NCBI GenBank assembly: GCA_021802655.1
Contig: JAJZRP010000005.1
Location: forward strand, 1-63,610
Direction: 5' to 3'
Length of the DNA stretch: 63,610 bases
Source: Pseudomonadota bacterium
GTDB taxonomy: Bacteria > Pseudomonadota > Gammaproteobacteria > Burkholderiales > JABEVD01
In this document: positions 53,074 to 60,057 of the stretch, one piece after another
Layout: every line of letters starts with the position of its first letter
How positions within the stretch are numbered: the stretch's first letter is position 1
Program-made: the position numbers and the translations under genes
Notes under the pieces: generated by a model
Databases searched by the model: none
What the model was told of the DNA's origin: nothing
The model's input: the letters and a program-made list of their open reading frames with translations, nothing else

Positions 53074-54012
53074 TTAGTCGTTTCCGTAGTCAGGTTCATA
53101 TTTCATTTCACGTTCTTGTTCATCTTCGTAGATATAGTTTAGGTTGGCCGCAATGATTTCATCGCTTCCCATAAGAATCAGATCGCACGTTGGGCAACAG
53201 AATTCCTCACCCTCAAATTCTCGTCTGACGATCTCCCAGATGTCATACTCATCGCGCTCTTCAGTAATATCTTCGCTAGTTTGATCTCCCGTCATGAAGG
53301 CACGGCAATTACATGCGGGGCAGTTTATAGTCCAAATTTCACCATAGAGTCCCTTGAACAGACTTGCCTGTGAGTACGCTTCTCGCTGTTGTGATTCTTT
53401 TTGTAGGCGCTCTCGTTCTGCTTTTTTGATTGCCTCAAATTGTTCCTTGGCAGCGACGACGCGAAGTTTTACTGCTGCGGTGAGAGCTTTTGCAGCTTCG
53501 GTGAGCAATCGGCGAGGTGCTTTAGCATCGGCAGCACCTAGCCAGTGCTCAAGTGAAGACTCCATATAACGGAGGATTGTGTCGCCGACATGCCAGTAGC
53601 GCGTTTCCCAAGCATCTAACCGCATGGATCGAAAGGGAAGATCAGCGGAATGAAGTTCAGCATTTCGACGTTCTGCAATGTCCTGGCAGAATTTTTGGAG
53701 CGTTTTGTCAAACCTCGGGACAAGATGCGAGAGGCGCTCGAAGAGCGTCTTGGAGGTGATGGTCTTCACGTCTGTTGTTATGTTGATACCGGCTGCTACG
53801 AACATGGATTGCCAATGGTTTGGATCCACAACAAGGCTTGGATGATTACGAGCAAGCGCAGCCTTGCCTAGAAGCTCAAGGGCGAGCGAAGCCCAAAGCT
53901 GATATTCTTCGAGATCATCGCAGCTTTTCCTGGAAAGAGCGCGACCGATATAGACTTTCGACTTTGAGTAAAGTGCATCACTGTCGATAGCTATGAATAT
54001 GTCGTCACTCAT
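53074..54012 (-). CDS. HEPN-motif protein with C-terminal split zinc ribbon
   Basis: A 312-residue protein. The helical N-terminal part (about 1-155) contains SLALELLGKAALARNHP and the HEPN RNase-type motif R116-N117-x3-H121 in ERRNAELHSAD. A Lys/Glu/Gln-rich helix (180-215) follows. The C-terminal region has two zinc-knuckle halves, CPAC (231-234, plus C236) and CCPTC (272-276), separated by an acidic insert, then a very acidic tail. HEPN proteins are metal-independent RNases in many conflict systems; the motif is seen, activity is inferred. Its ATG overlaps the end of the oxygenase gene by 8 bp. Last gene of the three-gene operon. Confidence 0.75.
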   Translation of the reverse strand: MSDDIFIAIDSDALYSKSKVYIGRALSRKSCDDLEEYQLWASLALELLGKAALARNHPSLVVDPNHWQSMFVAAGINITTDVKTITSKTLFERLSHLVPRFDKTLQKFCQDIAERRNAELHSADLPFRSMRLDAWETRYWHVGDTILRYMESSLEHWLGAADAKAPRRLLTEAAKALTAAVKLRVVAAKEQFEAIKKAERERLQKESQQREAYSQASLFKGLYGEIWTINCPACNCRAFMTGDQTSEDITEERDEYDIWEIVRREFEGEEFCCPTCDLILMGSDEIIAANLNYIYEDEQEREMKYEPDYGND

Positions 54013-54691
54013 TTATGAGAATCCTCACTAGGCGGCGCCTTGAGTTTTGTACACATGATCCACGTCCATGAAGGACACGCCAGTTATCGATGATCAGGAT
54101 ATCGCCCTGTCGCCACTCGTGAATATAAGGGTAGCTAGATGTTAACCGGTCTTCGACTAGCTGTAGAGCATCCCGTCCACGCTCGTTAACCGCTTCGAGA
54201 CAACCAGGATCATAACGGAGGAACGTACGATCTTGTGATAGGATGGTTGAGTAGAATGAACGCCGACCGGTTCGCACTAGAATAGGAGCGCTTTCGAGAA
54301 GCAGAAGCTCATGTGCCGAGAAGCTAAGACTTCGCCAGTCGATTAACCTTGAGTCTGTGCTGGGTGTTCCTGGATTGATGCATCCCAGAAGAATATAGCG
54401 GCAGGGGCGTGGCCGATGACTATGTTCGGCGTGAAAAGGTAATTCATTCAGGCCATATCGAGCGCTTAAGGATCTCGGATGGGCATAATCGGTTGTTTGG
54501 GGGCGAATTATTTCCTCAAGCGCACCAGCCCTGCCAAATGCGCGCGAACCTAAGAGGTCGCCGATTCGTCCGATCTCATCGCTGACGGCATCTGCCTCTG
54601 AATTCTGGGTACTATGACAGGCCCAACCGACCTTGGCTAGTGAGGTTAGCAATGTTGTCGAAATAGCGCTTTCGGTACAGGAGTGCTTCAT
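54005..54691 (-). CDS. Fe(II)/2-oxoglutarate oxygenase, clavaminate synthase/AsnO-like
   Basis: A 228-residue protein of the TauD/clavaminate-synthase-like superfamily. The first metal pair appears as H87-A-E89 in LPFHAEHSHRPRPCRYILLGCINPG, which resembles the HTE motif region of asparagine oxygenases. The distal His is H208 in GDILIIDNWRVLHGRGS, and Arg residues at 218-223 (RRRLVRI) supply the 2-oxoglutarate-binding position. So the 2-His-1-carboxylate triad looks intact. It is shorter than AsnO-type enzymes (about 330 aa), mainly at the N terminus. It sits 8 bp after the ATPase gene and overlaps the HEPN gene. Substrate unknown. Confidence 0.8.
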   Translation of the reverse strand: MKHSCTESAISTTLLTSLAKVGWACHSTQNSEADAVSDEIGRIGDLLGSRAFGRAGALEEIIRPQTTDYAHPRSLSARYGLNELPFHAEHSHRPRPCRYILLGCINPGTPSTDSRLIDWRSLSFSAHELLLLESAPILVRTGRRSFYSTILSQDRTFLRYDPGCLEAVNERGRDALQLVEDRLTSSYPYIHEWRQGDILIIDNWRVLHGRGSCVQNSRRRLVRILINE

Positions 54692-54699
54692 CGATGACC

Positions 54700-57675
54700 T
54701 TAGCGATTGAGACGGACGCGAAGCCGCCGTGCTCGTTCAAGGAATGCTGTTTCACCACCCTCAAGGATGTCGCAGACTGCCTTCCGAATTGCCTCGTTTT
54801 CCAGCCCACCCGCAACATACTTAATCAGTGGAAGTCCGCCTGATGGATGAGGGCCGGCTTCGGCTACGATAATCTGGTCTGCATCTGTGTTGATGACCAA
54901 GTTGGCATTATGCGTAACTATAATGACCTGGCGTTTCGCCTTGGCTGCAATGAAGAGCGCTACCAATTCATCGAAGACGGATTTCGGGTCCAGATTTTCT
55001 TCGGGTTGGTCGATAATTAACGGTCGATCATCAGAATCATCGAGAGCAAGATAGAGAAGCAATAGCACTATGCCCCTAGTGCCCGGTGAGAGCTTCCGGA
55101 TGTCGACGCCATCATAGGCGATTTCATAATGAACGGTGATATGATCGGTGTTGAAGAGCCAGTGTGCAAACTGCTTCGACCAAGTACGGAATTCGGCCTG
55201 CTGCGTCGGTGCATAGGGGGCGTGCGAGAGTAGATCGTTCAGGTGCTTCCCAATGAAAGCTGTCATCGCAGACCGAACTTCAGCTGAATTTCCGGTCTCC
55301 CACACGGATTTGAGTGCTTCCGTCGCAGCTGCGATTAGAGAACCACGACCATAAAATGGACCGGTTTTACGCCTGTCGAGGAGTTTTTCTTCTGCAATTG
55401 AGCCCCATACTTCTATGTCAGCACTCCTGCGAACTGAGAAGCTAAGCTTTTTGAGCGTACCAGACGATGCCGCAAGCCGTGCCATAAGTGGTGCATAGAG
55501 GCTGGCAAGTGCATCTTGTTCATTGATAATTGCCTCAAAAATTCTACCATAAGTATCGTCTCGCTCAATCTGAAGACTCTTCCGGCGAGCGGCGGCGCCT
55601 TGTGCATCGATGAGCCGGGCTTCCAGGGTTTGAAGGGCGGAATTTTCCTGTGAAATTCTGGAGGTCAGTGCAGTGTATTGATCTCGGACCAGTTTGTCGG
55701 CGCTAAACAGCGCTTCGAGACGCGTCATTTCAGCGGCAATCGGCGCAAGTGGAAAAGTTTCAAGATCGGCATGGTCTGCGATCAGTGAGGCGTTCGGATC
55801 TCCTAGTGGTGGAGGGATGCCGTTGAGCTTGGCGATCTCCTGATCCGCCCATGCGATATAAGCAGTAAGGCTTTTATCGACATCGCCTTTATATACCATC
55901 AGGAATTCATCCCATTGCTGAGCGCCCAAGCCACTGTTGCCGTGTCGCGCCTGGACTTGGCGGAGCATCTCAAGTGCACCAGTAGTACGCATGCTCCGAA
56001 CTTCATCTTGCAGGGCTACGAAAGTACGGCGCTGGTTTCCCAAGGTCTGAATCTTGCTTCGAAGTTTTTGTGCAGCCTCACTGAGTTGGGTGTAACGCGT
56101 CATTTGTGCTTCGGTTCCCTTGACGACGAGCTTAGCGCGGTCAGTGTTGTAATCGGCGATCTGCTGCTTCTTCTGAGTGACCTGTGCCGTCAGTGTGGTG
56201 ACGAGGCTCTCTTTCTCGAATTCAGTAGCGATGCGCTCGGAAATATCGGAGATCGCATCGACTTCACGCGCACGCGCCTGCTGAAAACGTGTAGTTTGCT
56301 GGGATCGCAATTCTGTGAAATCGATTACCCATTCGCGATCGTCTTGGGAGTGTGATTCAAAAATTACGCGTTCGATCTCGTTTACGAGACCGTCTGAGAT
56401 GCCCTTGGCAGAGCAAAGCTCTTCGACGAACTGTTGGGAAAGATAGCGGGCGCGCGGAAATGACATATGGCCATTGGCATCGCTGCCGTCTAGAGAGCGA
56501 TTGACAGTCGTGCCGTTGCCCCAAGTGAGTGTCGTGGTTGCATCTCCAATTAGACTTCGGGCACGCGCCAAGAAAGATGGGCTGCTGTTTTCGTCCATAT
56601 CCCATCCAGAAGGTGAAATTGCATCGCAGCCTGCAGCAATCACGTCGGCCAAAGCGGTTTTTCCTGAGCCTCGTGCCCCAATGATCGCTACAAGACCGGG
56701 GTTGAGGGGGATGTCTGGTGTGTTAGCCCAATCAGCGTTATCAATCCTAACGTGCGAGATGACCTGTGAAGGTATCGCAGATCGAGGCGGCTGTTCCCCG
56801 ACATAAGTTCGTCCCTCGGGATCGATACATGCCTGACGGAGTGTATCGAATTCCAGCGCACCTTTGACCCAGGAGAAACGATTATCATTGGGTTGGCCTA
56901 CGGATTTCTGCTCATGAGAGTCGCTGCCATGAAGACATGGTTTACAGCCGTCATATCGTTCCCTCAACTTTTCTTCGCTTATGTCACGCTGACCAAGCCA
57001 AAATTCTCGTTGAGCAGGGTTGCTTGAGAAAATGATATGGGCGAACTTCTCGATTTCTTGACGCACGGTTGCGTCTGCGGCTTGCCGAAGACCGGACGTA
57101 CCGTCGCCGGTACCGCCAGCTACGGCGATCAGGATGTTCTTTGTCGCCCATTCGCTTTCTTGAAAGACGTTACGTAGCTGGTCGAAATTGACCTTAAATT
57201 GTGTCGCACCGTGTCGAAGAGCAGCGCCATCATCGCTGATCGTTGAGTCGGCACACTTGCCGAGCTTGATCAGTTCCTCGCGCGTACAGTCGAAGCGATC
57301 CTTATAGGCATGAAATTGCAAGCGCTTGAGGATACGCTTTACCTCCGTAAGGTGCTCAGGATCCTCGGGGCTAACTAGTAGATGGATGTTCACGAAGCCC
57401 GTTTTCGCCGCTACGTCGAGGCGCAGTTCTATATTAGGGAAGATAAGTTGCACCCCCGGCAATCGTCCGGCCATCTTGTGTTTGAGAAATTCCTCGTAAG
57501 TGTCGGTGACGTAGTAGTCGGTGACGGCGATCGCCTCAATTTTTGGCGTTAGAGTTTCAAGCGTCGTTAGATATGCGCTCCATGGATCGTTAGTACCGAA
57601 CTGATCGTTGAGGATGGTTCCGGGTGCATGAATATGGGGATCCCATCGGTGCCATTCTGAACCACGACTGATCAT
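54700..57675 (-). CDS. PHP-domain/ABC (SMC-like) ATPase, TrlF type
   Basis: A 991-residue two-part protein. Residues 1 to about 290 form a PHP phosphoesterase domain with metal motifs DPHIH (12-16), VTDYY (51-55), NIELRLD (81-87), NIHLL (96-100) and HGSDSH (249-254). Residues about 320-991 form an SMC/Rad50-like ABC ATPase: Walker A GARGSGKT (333-340), a central coiled coil (about 430-720), signature LSPGTRG (862-868), Walker B LIIDQPEENLD (886-896) and H-loop VTHN. This PHP-plus-ATPase layout matches what RefSeq names TrlF family (from memory). First gene of the operon; GGAGGGGC precedes its ATG. Confidence 0.88.
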   Translation of the reverse strand: MISRGSEWHRWDPHIHAPGTILNDQFGTNDPWSAYLTTLETLTPKIEAIAVTDYYVTDTYEEFLKHKMAGRLPGVQLIFPNIELRLDVAAKTGFVNIHLLVSPEDPEHLTEVKRILKRLQFHAYKDRFDCTREELIKLGKCADSTISDDGAALRHGATQFKVNFDQLRNVFQESEWATKNILIAVAGGTGDGTSGLRQAADATVRQEIEKFAHIIFSSNPAQREFWLGQRDISEEKLRERYDGCKPCLHGSDSHEQKSVGQPNDNRFSWVKGALEFDTLRQACIDPEGRTYVGEQPPRSAIPSQVISHVRIDNADWANTPDIPLNPGLVAIIGARGSGKTALADVIAAGCDAISPSGWDMDENSSPSFLARARSLIGDATTTLTWGNGTTVNRSLDGSDANGHMSFPRARYLSQQFVEELCSAKGISDGLVNEIERVIFESHSQDDREWVIDFTELRSQQTTRFQQARAREVDAISDISERIATEFEKESLVTTLTAQVTQKKQQIADYNTDRAKLVVKGTEAQMTRYTQLSEAAQKLRSKIQTLGNQRRTFVALQDEVRSMRTTGALEMLRQVQARHGNSGLGAQQWDEFLMVYKGDVDKSLTAYIAWADQEIAKLNGIPPPLGDPNASLIADHADLETFPLAPIAAEMTRLEALFSADKLVRDQYTALTSRISQENSALQTLEARLIDAQGAAARRKSLQIERDDTYGRIFEAIINEQDALASLYAPLMARLAASSGTLKKLSFSVRRSADIEVWGSIAEEKLLDRRKTGPFYGRGSLIAAATEALKSVWETGNSAEVRSAMTAFIGKHLNDLLSHAPYAPTQQAEFRTWSKQFAHWLFNTDHITVHYEIAYDGVDIRKLSPGTRGIVLLLLYLALDDSDDRPLIIDQPEENLDPKSVFDELVALFIAAKAKRQVIIVTHNANLVINTDADQIIVAEAGPHPSGGLPLIKYVAGGLENEAIRKAVCDILEGGETAFLERARRLRVRLNR

Positions 57676-57851
57676 GCCCCCTCCATAATCTCTTTTGATC
57701 GTACTTTACCGTCATGGGAATATTTCTTCAATCCAACTTGCTACCAATAAGCCTAGTTACTTAGAATATGCCTTCTTCCAGCATTTGAACATGTGTCTCA
57801 TACCAGAATATTAATTTCCGGTTCATAGCAATGTGTTGAGAGCTGGATGGA

Positions 57852-58154
57852 TTGTTGGATGCGCTTAGAGATCGGGAAGAATCTATGACTTGGCTGGAGA
57901 TGATGGAACGTGGTGTCGGTGCTGCTAAATTAAATGACCTCTTGTGTCGCCGGAAAAAGCTGAAACCGCGAGCCAGCATGTTGCATGGCTATTGTTTCCA
58001 TGCTATTCTCAGATCACTATCTACGTACCAGACGGCCCGGCGTGGTGAATCCAATATTTTGGACACTGTGCTGGCATGTGCGGATCCGATAGTTAGGTTT
58101 GCGCCAGAACACTTAGTTTCAGCGTTGCACGCCTCTCTATTGCCGCAGCGGTAG
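57852..58154 (+). CDS. Hypothetical protein or gene remnant (100 aa), plus strand
   Basis: A 100-residue frame (LDALRDREESMTWLEMMERG ... IVRFAPEHLVSALHASLLPQR) beginning with TTG at 57852; ATG 57885 gives 89 residues. A stop lies 15 bp before the TTG, and no strong ribosome-binding site is seen. The middle (GVGAAKLNDLLCRRKKLKPRASMLHG) is basic and could be part of a DNA-binding protein, but I recognise no family. A strong terminator 28 bp after the stop shows that something on this strand is transcribed. It may be a small regulator or a truncated remnant. Confidence 0.4.
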   Translation: MLDALRDREESMTWLEMMERGVGAAKLNDLLCRRKKLKPRASMLHGYCFHAILRSLSTYQTARRGESNILDTVLACADPIVRFAPEHLVSALHASLLPQR

Positions 58155-58182
58155 GGAGTTATGCGATAGATACCGAATAATG

Positions 58183-58215
58183 GCGGAAACTAGCGAAAGC
58201 TGGTTTCCGCTTTTT
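58183..58215 (+). terminator. Strong Rho-independent terminator with GAAA tetraloop
   Basis: GCGGAAAC (58183-58190) pairs with GTTTCCGC (58203-58210), and an inner AGC-GAAA-GCT makes a GNRA-capped continuous stem with one T-G mismatch. Five T follow (58211-58215). It lies between the convergent 57852-58154 ORF and the gene ending at 58218. Confidence 0.9.
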
Positions 58216-58217
58216 CA

Positions 58218-59042
58218 TTAAAAAAAATCATTGCTGAACATGTTTAGGTGAGAGCTGGATTTTACCTCATGCTGGGAATTATGGCAGTCCAAGAACGAAC
58301 CGCTTATATGCGTTGTGTCGCCACTGCCGCATGAAACATTGTAATGCCTCCAGGAGTCAATCCGCCTTCCAAACCTAAAGTTGCCGCTGATCACACAGGC
58401 AATAACATGCGGTGCTCCGGTACCTAATCTGGCATGTCGTTCCTTTCCATAGGAAAAATATTTCTTATCATCGTCGATGATGTATATCGTGGGACGATCA
58501 GATTTCCGACGCGGCTGCTTTCTATTCTTAAGTAGAGCGATCTGATCGGTCACATTGCCTGAGAATGTCGATTTACTTGCATCGTCACGACATATTCGTG
58601 CTAATGTCTGCAGATCATTCCCAACAAAGTTACGAAGTGGAAGAATAACGACCTGTTCTGTATCCGAATCCTGCATTTCCTCAATCAGAAATGAAAAGTT
58701 CCGGAGTGGTTTGGAAAGTTTCTGCCTTAGGAAGTTTTGGAGATTTTCAATCTTGTGAGGCACCTCGAGTATCACTGTAAAGAACGAGTTCCTGACTTCG
58801 GCTATCATGTTCTCCAGCGAGGAATCCACCAAAAGGATCACAGCATCCATATTTCTGGTGGCATATTCGAGATATTCTAATGCATTTCGATGATCACCTG
58901 AAGGATTAAAGATTCCGACGCTGAAGTCATCACCTTTAAACCGACCGGGAAGCTGTGATTTTGGCATGATGTTAGCCTGCCGCCGCCTATATTCTTCACA
59001 TAATTCCTGGTTAGTTGAAATTAACCCAACGAAGACCTTCAT
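58218..59042 (-). CDS. Unrecognised 274-aa protein, gene 2 of a two-gene cassette
   Basis: No family recognised. The N-terminal two thirds are mixed alpha/beta (MKVFVGLISTNQELCEEYRR; NMDAVILLVDSSLENMIAEV; TEQVVILPLRNFVG; RPTIYIIDDDKKYFSYGKER). The last 75 residues are unusually rich in His, Cys, Ser and Gly (HARLGTGAP, WRHYNVSCGSGDTTHISGSF, LDCHNSQHEVKSSSHLNMFS), which suggests a metal- or substrate-binding site. It follows the 141-residue gene by 1 bp, so the two are co-expressed. It is clearly AT-rich and part of the insertion cargo. Confidence 0.75.
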   Translation of the reverse strand: MKVFVGLISTNQELCEEYRRRQANIMPKSQLPGRFKGDDFSVGIFNPSGDHRNALEYLEYATRNMDAVILLVDSSLENMIAEVRNSFFTVILEVPHKIENLQNFLRQKLSKPLRNFSFLIEEMQDSDTEQVVILPLRNFVGNDLQTLARICRDDASKSTFSGNVTDQIALLKNRKQPRRKSDRPTIYIIDDDKKYFSYGKERHARLGTGAPHVIACVISGNFRFGRRIDSWRHYNVSCGSGDTTHISGSFLDCHNSQHEVKSSSHLNMFSNDFF

Positions 59043-59043
59043 G

Positions 59044-59469
59044 TCACCTGAAAAGTTTAACCAATACTGAAACGGGAATCGTAATCTTCTCTAAGTCGGA
59101 ATCTGGCAATTTTGAGAGTAACCGCATTAAGGCTACACCGTTTACAATACCCTTGGTAGCTCTTCCATCGGTGGCTATATTCTCGTCTTTTGTTGGTTCC
59201 ACAGGAAAACTATACTCTACGTTTCCGGGCACTATACCTAATTTTGCACGCTGTGTTGGATGCTCAACCAACTGATAGCCAAAATCCGTGCCGCTGTTTT
59301 TTACAAAAGACTTCAGGGACTCCGTTCCCAGAATGCTTTTATAGTCTTCATTTTCAAACTTGCGCTTCAACTGCGCAGGAAGGTCGCTTAGAAGAAGAGG
59401 TTTCTGCTCGGAGCGCCAAGTGTCATCAGCCAAGTTTTTTAATGCATTACCAAGGTCATTTTTATTCAT
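59044..59469 (-). CDS. Unrecognised 141-aa protein, gene 1 of a two-gene cassette
   Basis: A soluble 141-residue protein. The segment PLLLSDLPAQLKRKFENEDYKSILGTESLKSFVKNSG (about 24-60) has the pattern of a winged-helix/OST-HTH (LOTUS)-like RNA-binding module, but this is a weak visual match. The C-terminal half is beta-rich (LGIVPGNVEYSFPVEP; LEKITIPVSVLVKLF). It ends 1 bp before the ATG of the 274-residue gene. The 162-bp region upstream holds the promoter presumably serving both genes. Function unknown. Confidence 0.75.
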   Translation of the reverse strand: MNKNDLGNALKNLADDTWRSEQKPLLLSDLPAQLKRKFENEDYKSILGTESLKSFVKNSGTDFGYQLVEHPTQRAKLGIVPGNVEYSFPVEPTKDENIATDGRATKGIVNGVALMRLLSKLPDSDLEKITIPVSVLVKLFR

Positions 59470-59559
59470 AACATCTCCCAGAATAAGCTAATGCCAGCGT
59501 GCGGCAATTTATTATGCCAATACATTGATTCACATGCACGCTACGTTAGGAAAAAGTGA

Positions 59560-59579
59560 TGCGAAATTCTTTTTTCGCA
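59560..59579. repeat. 7-bp inverted repeat in the intergenic region
   Basis: TGCGAAA (59560-59566) and TTTCGCA (59573-59579) around a pyrimidine loop, between the tnpC-like gene end (59632) and the 141-residue gene start (59469). It could be a weak terminator for the recombinase operon or an operator for the cassette. Confidence 0.45.
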
Positions 59580-59631
59580 GATGAAATTTAACAATTATGC
59601 ATCCTAGTAATAACTTAAGGAACAGAGCGCA

Positions 59632-60057
59632 TTAATTTGAACTTGCATTAATCCAGTTCTGTCGAAAATGCTCTGCTTTTCCCCGCTCCCTTTCAAGAGC
59701 TATCTTTAGCCTTGCGTTCTCTTGGCGGACTTCCCCCAACTCCATCTTTAGCCGTCCAATCTTGTTCCGAAGCAATGCCTCAATATGACGAGCTTCCTCT
59801 GAAGTTCGAGATGGAACTGTCACCCCATCGATCTCGATAGCTGTCGATCGGTCTCCCTCACGGAAGCTGGAAATGGCATCCTTGAAGTTGTTGTAGAGGT
59901 ACTGGCGGCTTACATTTGCGAGGGTAGCGATCGCTTTGAAGGTAATTGTTTCGTTGCGCTGCTTAAGCAGCTCGATTGCATCTTCAACAGCCCGGCGCTT
60001 CTTCAGACTGCGTTGCTCCCTGGCGTGACGAACTCCATCGAGATTGTCGGTGCTCAT
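59632..60057 (-). CDS. TnpC-like small transposition accessory protein
   Basis: A 141-residue protein with an N-terminal helix-turn-helix (VEDAIELLKQRNETITFKAIATLANVSRQYLYNNF, about 26-60) and a C-terminal coiled coil (EARHIEALLRNKIGRLKMELGEVRQENARLKIALERERGKAEHF). This layout is that of the DUF6262/TnpC-type proteins encoded after TnpA and TnpB in Tn554-like elements; Tn554 TnpC (about 125 aa) affects frequency and orientation of insertion. It overlaps tnpB by 4 bp. Family assignment is from architecture and context. Confidence 0.75.
   Translation of the reverse strand: MSTDNLDGVRHAREQRSLKKRRAVEDAIELLKQRNETITFKAIATLANVSRQYLYNNFKDAISSFREGDRSTAIEIDGVTVPSRTSEEARHIEALLRNKIGRLKMELGEVRQENARLKIALERERGKAEHFRQNWINASSN

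Noticed and set aside
54612..54818. 68-aa minus-strand frame between the ATPase and oxygenase genes
   Set aside because: It is in a different frame from the oxygenase. The oxygenase N terminus (LAKVGWACHST) reads naturally in its own frame, so I see no need for a frameshift.
57761..57979. 72-aa minus-strand frame upstream of the PHP-ABC ATPase
   Set aside because: No ribosome-binding site and no domain, low-complexity Ser/Arg composition, and it overlaps the plus-strand frame that has a terminator; probably chance.
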